Part shown: one piece after another, positions 1 through 8,836 of the stretch | How positions within the stretch are numbered: position 1 is the stretch's first letter | Layout: every line of letters begins with the position of its first letter | DNA from: an uncultured Ruminococcus sp. | GTDB lineage: Bacteria > Bacillota > Clostridia > Oscillospirales > Ruminococcaceae | Length of the DNA stretch: 64,000 bases | Direction: 5' to 3' | Assembly: GCA_947169885.1 (NCBI GenBank) | Contig: CAMVRM010000009.1 | Location: 1-64,000 of the forward strand | Notes under the pieces: generated by a model | Told to the model about the DNA's origin: nothing | The model's input: only the letters and a program-made list of their open reading frames with translations | Databases searched by the model: none | Made by a program: the position numbers and the translations under genes

Positions 1-45
1 TGTCGCACTGCAAGGTTTTTCAACGCAGAAAGCGACTGAATATCG
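1..45. repeat. Partial copy of dispersed inverted-repeat element (cut by window edge)
   Basis: The first bases (TGTCGCACTGCAAGG, then a T-rich stretch and ACGCAG) match the reverse complement of the inner part of the 163-bp inverted-repeat element at 35626-35788. Similarity continues weakly to about position 45. The rest of this copy lies outside the window. This is a hand alignment. Confidence 0.5.
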
Positions 46-84
46 TTGAAAAGATACGTACAGAGTCTTGTGAAGACAGGTTCT

Positions 85-257
85 AATGTCCTTTGGACAT
101 TGGGGGTAACGGACTGTTCGTCCGTTGGGGGTTCTTTTTCGGGAGACGCTTCGCTGTCCCGAAAAATTAAAATCGGCATTTTGGTGATTCTACCCTACTT
201 TGCTGTATTCTTTCAATTTGCGTACTTTTGATAGTGTGTATTGGGAATGCCGATTTT
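85..257. repeat. Array of four consecutive perfect hairpins
   Basis: Four inverted repeats follow one another: AATGTCC/GGACATT (85-101), AACGGAC/GTCCGTT (108-126), TTTTTCGGGA/TCCCGAAAAA (135-166) and AAAATCGGCATT/AATGCCGATTTT (169-257). The first two stems are each followed by GGGGG. No convincing gene covers the region. It could be a structured RNA, stacked terminators of a gene to the left, or a degenerate repeat. Confidence 0.6.
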
Positions 258-299
258 TGATGTGGTCTTTACGTTTGTGCGTTTTGGTTTAATTTTGTT

Positions 300-400
300 T
301 TGCGCTGTTCTTTCTATCGCCCCGTGGGGGCGAATGAGGACTTTGCCCTCAAACTCCCACCAAAGAGGAAACCCTTTTGAAAAAGGGTTATCCTCTCTGG
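300..400. repeat. Further hairpins in the 1-610 spacer
   Basis: Two more stems are visible: CGCCCC/GGGGCG near 318-332, and a nested stem near 362-397 in which AGAGGA/TCCTCT encloses AACCCTTTT/AAAGGGTT. No ribosome site or credible coding frame goes with them. The interval 1-610 therefore holds hairpins and repeat fragments but no gene that I can support. Confidence 0.5.
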
Positions 401-481
401 ACTCTCTTTCCTAAAACTTTTGATCCTCTGGCGAACACGCTTCATTTGTTTTGACTTTATACGGTTTAACGTCAGTTCTTT

Positions 482-609
482 CTTATCTCTTATTTCTTAT
501 CTCTTATTTCTTTTGACAGCCCCGAGCTTCACAAACGAAAAGTTCTGCACTATCGTTCGTGCGAGGGCATCGAGCCGTCCGCCCGAGGACCCCGAGGACC
601 CCGAGGACA
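482..609. repeat. Half-copy of the large palindromic element plus CCCGAGGAC tandem repeat
   Basis: A T-rich stretch of CTTATCT/CTTATTT units (482-512) is followed by AGCCCCGAG (518-526). After a variable middle comes a block from about 560 that is identical over roughly 32 bases to the right arm of the palindromic element at 44287-44387. It ends in three 9-bp CCCGAGGAC-type units that run up to the stop codon of the ABC ATPase gene. A degraded left arm may lie near 424-455. Confidence 0.65.
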
Positions 610-610
610 C

Positions 611-1381
611 TTACCAGCCTTGTTCCATTAGCCAGTTGTTTAGTGTACGCTCACGATCCCTTAGTGCGGCTTCGCTGCCGTCATATTTGCCTAACTCTAT
701 CTCGCTGTGTATCGTGCCGTCTATTATGTATAATACCCTGCTGCACTGCGCCGCAACTTTCGCATCGTGCGTTACACACATCACCGCTGTTCCCGATTCG
801 TTTATCTTTAATAACTCACTTAATACTTCGTCCGATGTGCTGCGGTTAAGCGCTCCTGTCGGTTCGTCTGCAAATATCACTTTCGGCTCGTTCATCAGAC
901 TTCGGCAGATGCACGCCCTCTGTAATTGTCCGCCCGATGTCTCGTTGATGTCGTTTTCCGCTATCTCGCCTATCCCAAGCCGGTTCATGAGCGCACGCCC
1001 ACGCTCTTCAGTCTTTTTGCGGCTCTCTTTATTTTTTTTTGAACGCACCGACGGCAATATAATATTGTCAAGCACACTCAGATTCTTCATCATGTACATC
1101 TGCTGGAAAATAAATCCCATTTCGTCCAGCCTTACTTCCGCAAGCTGCTTGTCATTCAGTTTTGAAATGTCTCTGCCGTCAAACTTGACTTCCCCCGCTG
1201 TCGGTCTGTCCATTCCCGATACGCAGTAGAGAAGCGTTGACTTTCCCGAACCCGAAGGTCCCATGACTGAGACCATTTCGCCTTCTTCGATCGTCAGGTC
1301 GATGTTTTTCAGAACGTTGTTCTGCCTCTTGTTTACAACATATGTCTTGCAAAGCCCTTTTACGTCAAGTACCTTTTCCAT
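611..1381 (-). CDS. ABC transporter ATP-binding protein, LolD/MacB/SalX type
   Basis: A 256-residue cytoplasmic ATPase that would power the FtsX-type permease encoded just upstream. The Walker A motif GPSGSGKST lies near residue 41, the signature SGGQLQRA near 149 and the Walker B/DEPTGAL motif near 170. The start ATG has the ribosome site AAGGAG 7 bases upstream. It lies 54 bases downstream of the permease gene, on the same strand, so the two are probably co-transcribed. In Gram-positives this pairing usually exports antimicrobial peptides or lipids, or acts in peptide resistance. No two-component system is adjacent, so the substrate is open. Confidence 0.9.
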   Translation of the reverse strand: MEKVLDVKGLCKTYVVNKRQNNVLKNIDLTIEEGEMVSVMGPSGSGKSTLLYCVSGMDRPTAGEVKFDGRDISKLNDKQLAEVRLDEMGFIFQQMYMMKNLSVLDNIILPSVRSKKNKESRKKTEERGRALMNRLGIGEIAENDINETSGGQLQRACICRSLMNEPKVIFADEPTGALNRSTSDEVLSELLKINESGTAVMCVTHDAKVAAQCSRVLYIIDGTIHSEIELGKYDGSEAALRDRERTLNNWLMEQGW

Positions 1382-1435
1382 GATTATACTCCTTTATCGT
1401 CAGATTGTCAAGTTCTGCTTGATTATTGTTAAATA

Positions 1436-3805
1436 TTATTCGTTGCTCGCTGTGTCAGTCGAGGTTATCGTGCGTGTGTAAAGCGCCGTGAAAAATGCTC
1501 CCAGAGCCGTGATAGCAAGAAGTATCAGCGGACTTACCACAAATATGTCGAGCGGATCAGTCGCACATTTAACGCCCTTTACTTCGCATACGATAGAAAG
1601 AACAGGCGAGATAAGCAGGTTGCTCAGCGGGATCGTTGCCGCAGATGCCACGATGCAGACCACTGCACTTATCATCACAAAACGCAGTGTGTGCTGTGCG
1701 ACTATCTCGCCGCTTGTCGTGCCTATCGCTTTCATAAGGGCTATCTCGCTCTTTTCTTTCGAGATGAAACTGCGCTCGATAAGCACCGTCATAAGCGTAA
1801 CAACAAGCACCATTATCACGATCATGAGCGCCTTTACCGCATCAAGAGCATCGCCTACACCAATGTTCTTAGTAATAAGTTCGTTACCGTCATATACCTG
1901 ATCCGTGTCGAATATCTCACGCATTTTTTTTATGTTCGCCGCTACCTGTTCCTTGTCGGGCGAACCGTCAAAGTGTACCGAAATACCCATTGAACCTGTC
2001 ATATCCTCTTTCGCAAGGTCAAAACTGTTGTGCAGTATACCGAAACTGCCTGTGTTGTTGAGCGATGAGAAAGATGCTGTTACAAGATACTTTTTCTTGC
2101 CGCTGCTCATTTCAAGCGTTACATAGTCGCCTATCGAAGCGCCCAGTTTGTCGAGAAGCTTTGAAGTAAGCGCTATCTCATCGGCAGAAGCAGGAGCGTA
2201 ACCCTCATTGTAAACGTAAGAATCCATGCTCTCGTCCTTGTTCAGCGACAATCTCACCGACTCGGATTTGTCCTTACAGCAGACTTTTGCGTTTATGGTA
2301 TGGTTGAAAGTGCATTTTGCAGGCATTCCGTTTTCTTTCAGCTTTTTAGATACTGCCTGTGCAAATTCCTCGCCGCTGTCATCGGTCTTTCCGTAGTTCT
2401 TTGATTCTTCTCCGTCAAAGTTTTCATAATAAGCGTCCGCAGGCGCAACGCCCACAAGATATAATAGTCTGTCGCTGTTGAGCGTTGTGGAAAGGTTCGA
2501 GATGACCGTTACCAGAAGCAGACAGATAGTGAAGATCGCCGTTATCATGCCGAACTGTTTCGGTGAACTGAATATATCGTTGAGCGCAAGGAACGGCGTT
2601 GCGGGAAGTTTGCTCTTTCCGAGGTGGATAACACCTCTCTTGCCGAAGCGTTCGCCCGTCTGACCGCTTCGTACTGCATCTATCGGCGAAAGTTTCTTTA
2701 TCCTGCCCGTGCATCTGTAACAGAACATCAGTATGATAGCAACTATCAGCACCGAACATACCGCACCTGCAAGAACGCTGTGGATATTTCCTATGTAAAT
2801 GATGTCCGAAACGGTTTTCAGCATCAGGTTTCCAAGAGGAAGTGACAGCGCAAAGCCAATTGCAGAACCTATGACCGACAGCCCCAGATACTTTGTGAGA
2901 TATATCTTTCTTATGCTCAGGTCATCTATGCCGACAGCTTTCATAACGCCTATCTCCTGCAATTCATCGGCTATCGTGAACTGAATGGTAAAGCGCAGGA
3001 TAACCAGCGATATGATGAACAGTCCTATGCTTACTGCCAAAAGGATATAAGCTACTATCATGTTTATCGAGAAAGCAAGTTTCAGCAGATTTTTTGATCC
3101 TTGAAAAATAATACCGTCTGCGCCTGCGATGTCGTCTTTAACTGCGTTTTCATCGGTCGTGCCGATATAGGTTATGAACCAGCTGCTGCCTTCTTCTTCG
3201 GCGGTATCCTCAAAAAGATAATTTGCATCGCTGTCATCAAGCAGAAGTCTTGCATTTGTTGTCAGCTGTGAACCGAAGATAATGTCCTTAGCGATGCCCT
3301 TGTATTCAAGCACAAGTTCCTTGCCGTCTTTTTTGAACGTCACCTTGTCTCCAACTTTCAGGTCGGTGTCCGAACAAAAATGAGTATTGGAATAGAACTG
3401 TCCCTTTGGAACATCTGTGATGACCTTGTTGTCGATGTCGAAGTAGTTGAGTTTCATCTCGCCCTCGGGCATACAGAGCGGACTGTCAGACATTTCCTTG
3501 ATCTTCTCTCCGTTCAGACGAATATCCGCCCACGGCAGCGATACAAAGCATTTCTCGGAGCGGAGTGACGTTACATAGCTTTTGTCCTCAAGCATATCGT
3601 AAATATTATCGGGTTTGTCACCTGATATTGCGAGATAATCAGATATGCCCGACTGTTCTGCGAAGAAGTCAAGTCCTTTGGTTACTGCTAAGATGTTGTT
3701 CACGCTCGATGATGTGAACATCGACGCTAAGATCACGAACAACAGCAGTATGATGTTCATGGTCTTTTTTCTTTTCAAGTCTTTCTTTAATATCCTGAAA
3801 AACAT
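1436..3805 (-). CDS. ABC transporter permease with two FtsX domains
   Basis: A 789-residue membrane permease, partner of the ATPase at 611-1381. It has an N-terminal membrane segment, a large extracytoplasmic region, an FtsX-type membrane bundle near residues 245-380, a further segment near 430, a second extracytoplasmic region and a C-terminal FtsX bundle near 675-785. I chose the start at 3805 (MFFRIL) because AAAGGAG sits 8 bases before it. The longer reading from 3841 has no ribosome site. The layout matches the long permeases of peptide-export or resistance transporters. The substrate is unknown. Confidence 0.88.
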   Translation of the reverse strand: MFFRILKKDLKRKKTMNIILLLFVILASMFTSSSVNNILAVTKGLDFFAEQSGISDYLAISGDKPDNIYDMLEDKSYVTSLRSEKCFVSLPWADIRLNGEKIKEMSDSPLCMPEGEMKLNYFDIDNKVITDVPKGQFYSNTHFCSDTDLKVGDKVTFKKDGKELVLEYKGIAKDIIFGSQLTTNARLLLDDSDANYLFEDTAEEEGSSWFITYIGTTDENAVKDDIAGADGIIFQGSKNLLKLAFSINMIVAYILLAVSIGLFIISLVILRFTIQFTIADELQEIGVMKAVGIDDLSIRKIYLTKYLGLSVIGSAIGFALSLPLGNLMLKTVSDIIYIGNIHSVLAGAVCSVLIVAIILMFCYRCTGRIKKLSPIDAVRSGQTGERFGKRGVIHLGKSKLPATPFLALNDIFSSPKQFGMITAIFTICLLLVTVISNLSTTLNSDRLLYLVGVAPADAYYENFDGEESKNYGKTDDSGEEFAQAVSKKLKENGMPAKCTFNHTINAKVCCKDKSESVRLSLNKDESMDSYVYNEGYAPASADEIALTSKLLDKLGASIGDYVTLEMSSGKKKYLVTASFSSLNNTGSFGILHNSFDLAKEDMTGSMGISVHFDGSPDKEQVAANIKKMREIFDTDQVYDGNELITKNIGVGDALDAVKALMIVIMVLVVTLMTVLIERSFISKEKSEIALMKAIGTTSGEIVAQHTLRFVMISAVVCIVASAATIPLSNLLISPVLSIVCEVKGVKCATDPLDIFVVSPLILLAITALGAFFTALYTRTITSTDTASNE

Positions 3806-4020
3806 GGAAACTGCTCCTTTCTTCTGTGCGGTTTCTGCCATGGCTTTTTTTCCATGTTTATATCATACAGCAAAAAGTATTAAATAATCCTTAAATCTTT
3901 TTCTGAGTAAAAAAACAACAGAAATTCTGAATATTAATAATAAGATGTTAAAAATGTTGCACTTTTGTTGCGCCCGTTGTGCTACACTGTTAATATAATA
4001 CTTTACAGGAGGTAACTGTC

Positions 4021-4929
4021 ATGACAAATACTAACAATTTCAAAAAGATAACAGCAGTGTATGTCTGCTCGTTCATTGTCTGCACAGCACTTGCGGCAGT
4101 CGGAAGTTTCTGCGACTATTCCGTTTCGCAGACGCTTTACAAGCCTGTTGATATTCTGTTCCTGCTCATCTCAAATCTCGGACAGTATATTTTCTTCGGA
4201 GCGCTAGTGCTTTTCGGGGCGGTGCTGTTTAAGCAGACAGGCTTGAACGAAAATTTTTCCGCCGTAAAAAAATTCCTGCTCAGGATACCGTGTGTTGTGG
4301 TGATGCTTTTCGGTGCGTTCATCGGCGCAGGTTCGCTTTTGCACTCCGAGGGCTTCGGAGCGTTCGATGCGGTAGCAAAACTCCCTCATGCGCTCACGAT
4401 GTCGGTGCTGGTGCTGATATTCATACCGCTCATCGTATGCGGTGTGAGATCGACCCGTGAGTATGACAAACAACTTGTCGGCAGGCTGGTACGTGTGCTG
4501 ATACTGCTTATAGTCATCTTTTTCGCAACAACTCATCTCAAAAGCTTTTTTGCACGCCCAAGGTTCAGGACAACACTCAAAGGCTATGAGGGTGTGGGTT
4601 TTCTGCCGTGGTATGACTGTCTGGGAGATGCGGATGTGCTTGCAAAGAAATTCGGCACGGACAATAACGACTTCCGCTCGTTCCCCAGCGGTCACGCATG
4701 GATGGCAGGCGCAAACTTATTTATCTTCCCGTTTCTTGCCTATGTTTTCGATAAGTTCAAGGGCAGGGAGTTCATGCTCACCGTCTGCGGAGCTGTAACA
4801 GCACTGTTGGTCATGCTTTCGAGGATAGTTCTCGGCGCACACTACCTGTCAGATGTTTCGATAGGTGCTTTCTGCGGAACGCTTTTCTGCTTTATCCTTT
4901 TTATGACCGAAAAAAAGCTTGATAAATAA
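4021..4929 (+). CDS. PAP2-family membrane phosphatase
   Basis: A 302-residue multi-spanning protein of the phosphatidic acid phosphatase type 2 superfamily, which removes phosphate from lipid phosphates such as undecaprenyl pyrophosphate or phosphatidate on the outer face of the membrane. The three catalytic motifs are in order: ARPRFR near residue 177, SFPSGHAW near 220 and SRIVLGAHYLSD near 266. The start has AGGAGGT 6 bases upstream. The gene is divergent from the ABC operon at 3805 and ends in a shared terminator hairpin with the convergent transporter gene. A second PAP2 gene is at 17769. Confidence 0.88.
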   Translation: MTNTNNFKKITAVYVCSFIVCTALAAVGSFCDYSVSQTLYKPVDILFLLISNLGQYIFFGALVLFGAVLFKQTGLNENFSAVKKFLLRIPCVVVMLFGAFIGAGSLLHSEGFGAFDAVAKLPHALTMSVLVLIFIPLIVCGVRSTREYDKQLVGRLVRVLILLIVIFFATTHLKSFFARPRFRTTLKGYEGVGFLPWYDCLGDADVLAKKFGTDNNDFRSFPSGHAWMAGANLFIFPFLAYVFDKFKGREFMLTVCGAVTALLVMLSRIVLGAHYLSDVSIGAFCGTLFCFILFMTEKKLDK

Positions 4930-4937
4930 CCTGCCAT

Positions 4938-4983
4938 AAAAAAGCACCCGATCTGATGCTCTCAGAAAAGGTGCTTGTTTTTT
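4938..4983. terminator. Bidirectional terminator between PAP2 gene and MacB-like permease gene
   Basis: AAGCACC and GGTGCTT form the stem, with an A-run before and a T-run after. It can therefore stop transcripts from both convergent genes. Confidence 0.8.
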
Positions 4984-4988
4984 GTCTG

Positions 4989-6299
4989 TTATTCGTATCT
5001 CAGAGCGTCTATCGGGTTCATCTTCGCCGCCTTGTTAGCAGGGTAATAACCGAAGAATATACCGAACGCCATTGAGAACAGAACGCTTCCTGCAATAGCC
5101 TTGACAGATGCGTGACCCGCAAAGCCGATAATGCTCGAAATGCCCATACCGCCCAGCAAGCCGAGGATAATTCCTATCGCACTTCCGACTAAGCAAAGCA
5201 CAACTGCTTCGATAAGGAACTGCATACGAATATCGTTGTTGGTAGCGCCGAGCGCTTTTCGTGTACCTATCTCACGGGTACGCTCGGTTATCGAAACTAC
5301 CATGATGTTCATAACGCCTATACCGCCTACCAGCAGCGAGATAGCTGCGATAGCCGAGATGGCAAGGGTTATCATGTTGGTGAGTGAACCTATCTGATCG
5401 AGCGCAGAAGTCATAGTCTCGGAATATACCTTGTAGGTGTCGTTGTTTCCGTAATACACACGATTGAGATAATCCTCGATCTCCTTTGATACTTCCTCAA
5501 CGTCCTCAGCGTTCTTTGCGATAGCTGTGAACTCCTCAGTCTCCATAGAATCGCCCATCTGGAAAGTGTGGAGCGATCTTAAAGGGATAAGTGCTATCTG
5601 TGTGGGAACATACATCATCATGTCCATGAGCGCACCGTTCGACTTCTTTTTGTAAGTGCCGACAACTGTGTAGTTGTCATAGCGCTTTGTGAGAGTGTCG
5701 ATGCCCTCGAACAGCTTGCCTATCGCCCTTTCGGGACTGCCGTAGTAAGCAGTTGCAGTGTCCTCAGAGATCATGATGACCTTAGCGCCGCTCTCGAACT
5801 CCTGACGGGTGATGTGTCTGCCGTAGGTAAATTCCATAGTGCCTTCACGGAGCGATTCTTCATAGCCGCATTGGTTGCAGCCGTAGAGGATAACGCTCTT
5901 GCCTGCACCGTTTTCCAGTTCGCCGTCACTCGTGCTGTAAGAAAGCGAACTTTGCGCACCCATAATGGAGATGCCCTTTATCCTGTCGCTGAAATGTTCT
6001 TCAAGGTCTTCAAACATCTCATCGTTGAACAGATCGGCTGAACGCATAGGACGAGTGTCTTTTTGGTAGTTGTTGTCATCGTAAGGATCACGCTGATCCT
6101 TCTGGATAACGTAATAATATATCTTTGTAGCGCCCAGTCCTCCGAGCGTGTCCATAGTCGAACTTTTCAGTGCATCGCCGACTGTCATTATGGCAATAAC
6201 TGCCGAGATACCGATAACGATACCCAGCATCGTGAGGAAAGAGCGCATCTTGTTGGCTTTAAGTTCACTGAACGCCAAAAGTATGCTGTCTAAGATCAT
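4989..6299 (-). CDS. MacB-like ABC transporter permease
   Basis: A 436-residue inner-membrane permease of the MacB/FtsX family. One N-terminal membrane segment (near 20-42) is followed by a periplasmic-type MacB core domain and three C-terminal membrane segments with the FtsX signature, including VGGIGVMNIMVVSITERTRE. It has no ATPase domain; that is a separate gene upstream, with which it overlaps by 35 bases. GGGGGT precedes the start. The order adaptor, ATPase, permease at 8703-4989 is that of MacAB-like tripartite exporters. In Gram-positives these run without an outer-membrane channel. The substrate is not shown by the sequence. Confidence 0.92.
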   Translation of the reverse strand: MILDSILLAFSELKANKMRSFLTMLGIVIGISAVIAIMTVGDALKSSTMDTLGGLGATKIYYYVIQKDQRDPYDDNNYQKDTRPMRSADLFNDEMFEDLEEHFSDRIKGISIMGAQSSLSYSTSDGELENGAGKSVILYGCNQCGYEESLREGTMEFTYGRHITRQEFESGAKVIMISEDTATAYYGSPERAIGKLFEGIDTLTKRYDNYTVVGTYKKKSNGALMDMMMYVPTQIALIPLRSLHTFQMGDSMETEEFTAIAKNAEDVEEVSKEIEDYLNRVYYGNNDTYKVYSETMTSALDQIGSLTNMITLAISAIAAISLLVGGIGVMNIMVVSITERTREIGTRKALGATNNDIRMQFLIEAVVLCLVGSAIGIILGLLGGMGISSIIGFAGHASVKAIAGSVLFSMAFGIFFGYYPANKAAKMNPIDALRYE

Positions 6300-7005
6300 A
6301 CGTTGACCCCCTTGCCTCTGATATTATATTGCCGTCCATGAGCGTCAGCACACGTTCCGTCTCGTTCGCAAGCTCGGGCGAGTGGGTGATAAGAACGATC
6401 GTTATGCCTTTTTTCTCGTGGAGTTCGTGGAACAAGTCCATGATAAGTCTGCCCGTTTTTGAGTCGAGCGCACCCGTTGGCTCGTCTGCGAGTATTATCG
6501 ACGGGTCATTCGCAAGCGCCCTTGCGATAGCAACTCTTTGTTTCTGACCGCCCGAGAGCCTGTCGGGAGTGTGGCTCATTCTGTCACCCATTCCCACCAG
6601 TTCAAGAAGTTCCTTTGCTTTCTTGCGGCGTGAACCTGCGCTCTGCCTTGCGTACATCATTGGCAGTTCAACATTTTTGAGCGCCGTGTTTCTCGGGATA
6701 AGGTTATAGGTCTGGAAAACAAAACCTATCTCCTTGTTGCGGATATGCGAAAGTTCGCTGTCATCCGCTTCACAAATATCTGTTCCACCCAAGTAGTAGC
6801 TGCCCTCAGACGGGCGGTCAAGAGCGCCTATGATGTTCATGAGCGTCGATTTGCCTGAGCCTGACGCTCCGACTATCGAAATGAACTCACCTTTTTTCAC
6901 TTGAAGATCTATTCCGTGAAGTATCTCCAGTTCGTTAGGTTCGCCCTCATAAAAACGTTTGTATATCCCTTTCAGGTCAATGACCGTTTCATTATAATCT
7001 TTCAT
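6265..7005 (-). CDS. MacB-like ABC transporter ATP-binding protein
   Basis: A 246-residue ATPase that drives the permease encoded at 4989-6299. It has Walker A (GASGSGKST, near residue 42), the signature SGGQKQRVAIARAL near 147 and Walker B with the family motif ADEPTGALD. The start is preceded by a GGAGG-type site just after the adaptor gene stop (12 bases apart). The 35-base overlap with the permease gene suggests translational coupling and fixed stoichiometry. Confidence 0.93.
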   Translation of the reverse strand: MKDYNETVIDLKGIYKRFYEGEPNELEILHGIDLQVKKGEFISIVGASGSGKSTLMNIIGALDRPSEGSYYLGGTDICEADDSELSHIRNKEIGFVFQTYNLIPRNTALKNVELPMMYARQSAGSRRKKAKELLELVGMGDRMSHTPDRLSGGQKQRVAIARALANDPSIILADEPTGALDSKTGRLIMDLFHELHEKKGITIVLITHSPELANETERVLTLMDGNIISEARGSTYDLRQHTFGVQ

Positions 7006-7017
7006 GTCAGACCTCCG

Positions 7018-8703
7018 TCAGAAGAACATCTCGTCTTCGCTGTCAGTCTGCTTCGGGAATATGACTTTCATGCCTTCTTTTATCTTGTCGGAGTTTATCT
7101 CGATAAAATAGTTTGTCTCCATTCCCGTGTCAACGTCTATCTTGTCTGTTGAGCCGTCATCATTCTGTATCTCAACGAAAGTGCTGCCGTCAGCCGTTTT
7201 TGTAACGCAGGCAGCAGGAACAGTCAGAACGTCTTTTTTCTCTTGTATGTTTATGGTGAGCTTTGCGGACATTCCTATCCTCAGACCATCAACAGGCTTG
7301 TCAAAACTTACTTCAATATCATAGTTTGTCGAAAGGTTTGTGGAATTGTTGGTCGGGTCAACGTTGACAGTCGGCGTGGGAGCGATAAAGCTGAGTTTTC
7401 CATCATAGGGGTCTTTGCCCAGAGCGTTCACCATGATGTCGGTCGGAAGATCGTCTGTCAGCTTGTTTATGTCATACTGGTCGACTGATGAAGTGACCTT
7501 GAACTGACTGTCGTCCTGAATAACTGCGATAACTCCGCCTGCATAGGTCTGACCTGCCTTTGCGTTGAGTTCGGTCACAACGCCGTCAATATCCGAAACG
7601 ATAACGCACTTTGAGATGTTCTCGTTGAGTTTGTCGATCTCGTTCTGCGGAACAGTCAGGTTTTCGTCTATCATTATCTTAATGGTGGTGAGGTTGTCTT
7701 CGCCCGTTTTAACAGCGCTTTCAAGTTCCTTGTCGCTGTCGCTCTTGCCCTCTTTTGCGGCAACAAGAGCCTTTGCAGCGGCAGTGACCTCAGCGTTTGC
7801 AAGTTCAAGCTGTGACTGGAGTGTTGCTTCTGCGGTGAAAGCTTCTGTCAGCGCAGAAGTAAGATCGGTATAGCTTTCAGAAAGTTCGGCATAAGTGCCT
7901 TTTGCATCTGCAAGTGCGCCCGATGCGGTATCTGCGGCTGCGGCTGCATCATCGTATGCTTTTTTAGCCGCCTTTGCTTCTTCAGAATCCTCCGAAATTC
8001 CGCTTGCAATAAGTTTTTCATAGGTATCTTGGGCGGTTTTAAGCGTGTCAGCCGCCGCCGAAGCCTGCTCGTTAAGAGCGTTTATTGAACCGTTCAGTTC
8101 ATTTATCTGTGCGGAAGTGTTGTCAAGCGCCGCCGCACACGAAACACGTCCGTTATAAGCTTCGAGATACTTGTTATAGACCTCGTTGTCCTTTTTAACG
8201 GCATCGTCATAAGCCTGCTGTGCCTCAGTGACCGAACGTGCAGTCCTGCCTGAAAGAGTGCTTTGGGTGTCTACTGCTTTTTCGTATCCGCTCTCGGCAT
8301 TTTCGAGTTCTATCTCGCTTTTGGTCTTTGTGTTTTCAAGAGATTTTTCAGCCGCCGCAAGGGATTTTTTCAGTTCCGCAGAATCAAGCACGGCGATTAT
8401 GTCGCCTTTCTTCACTCTGTCGCCGACTTTTACCTTGACCTCACTGAAATCCGTCCCTACGATCGCAGAAGTGATCGACGAAACATTTCCGCTCTCGACT
8501 GTTCCTGCGACTGCGACTGTTTCTTTCAGGTCACGTCTTTCAACGTCAGCCGTCTGATCCGCACTTAGCTTTTCGACCATTTCGTTAGTCTTTTTCGCCA
8601 TATTGCTGACAGCGATCGCACCGCCGCCTATAAGAACAACAGCGCCGCCGACTATCCAAGGCCACTTTTTTCTCTTTTTCTTCTTACCTGTCTTGTCTTT
8701 CAA
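7018..8703 (-). CDS. HlyD/MacA-type periplasmic adaptor (membrane fusion) protein
   Basis: A 561-residue adaptor anchored by one N-terminal membrane segment (WPWIVGGAVVLIGGG, near 14-33) after a very basic cytoplasmic tail. A split lipoyl-like domain encloses an unusually long Ala/Glu/Lys-rich coiled coil (about residues 110-365). Beta-barrel domains follow to the C-terminus. The start codon is TTG: GGAGG lies 8 bases before it and no ATG fits. As the first gene of the adaptor-ATPase-permease operon it would hold the transporter complex together and guide the substrate across the wall. Confidence 0.88.
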   Translation of the reverse strand: MKDKTGKKKKRKKWPWIVGGAVVLIGGGAIAVSNMAKKTNEMVEKLSADQTADVERRDLKETVAVAGTVESGNVSSITSAIVGTDFSEVKVKVGDRVKKGDIIAVLDSAELKKSLAAAEKSLENTKTKSEIELENAESGYEKAVDTQSTLSGRTARSVTEAQQAYDDAVKKDNEVYNKYLEAYNGRVSCAAALDNTSAQINELNGSINALNEQASAAADTLKTAQDTYEKLIASGISEDSEEAKAAKKAYDDAAAAADTASGALADAKGTYAELSESYTDLTSALTEAFTAEATLQSQLELANAEVTAAAKALVAAKEGKSDSDKELESAVKTGEDNLTTIKIMIDENLTVPQNEIDKLNENISKCVIVSDIDGVVTELNAKAGQTYAGGVIAVIQDDSQFKVTSSVDQYDINKLTDDLPTDIMVNALGKDPYDGKLSFIAPTPTVNVDPTNNSTNLSTNYDIEVSFDKPVDGLRIGMSAKLTINIQEKKDVLTVPAACVTKTADGSTFVEIQNDDGSTDKIDVDTGMETNYFIEINSDKIKEGMKVIFPKQTDSEDEMFF

Positions 8704-8836
8704 CTTTGTTTCCTCCGTTCTTTTTCTCTTTATTATGTTATCGCTTTAACAAGCGACATAATTATTGTATCAAATTATTCTTAATTTTTCATTAATTCGG
8801 ATAAATATATAAGCATTTTTGTAAGCTTGCACAAAA

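Noticed and set aside
46-231. 61-codon plus-strand frame at the window start
   Set aside because: It runs through several perfect hairpins and has no ribosome site; hydrophobic only by chance of T-rich sequence.
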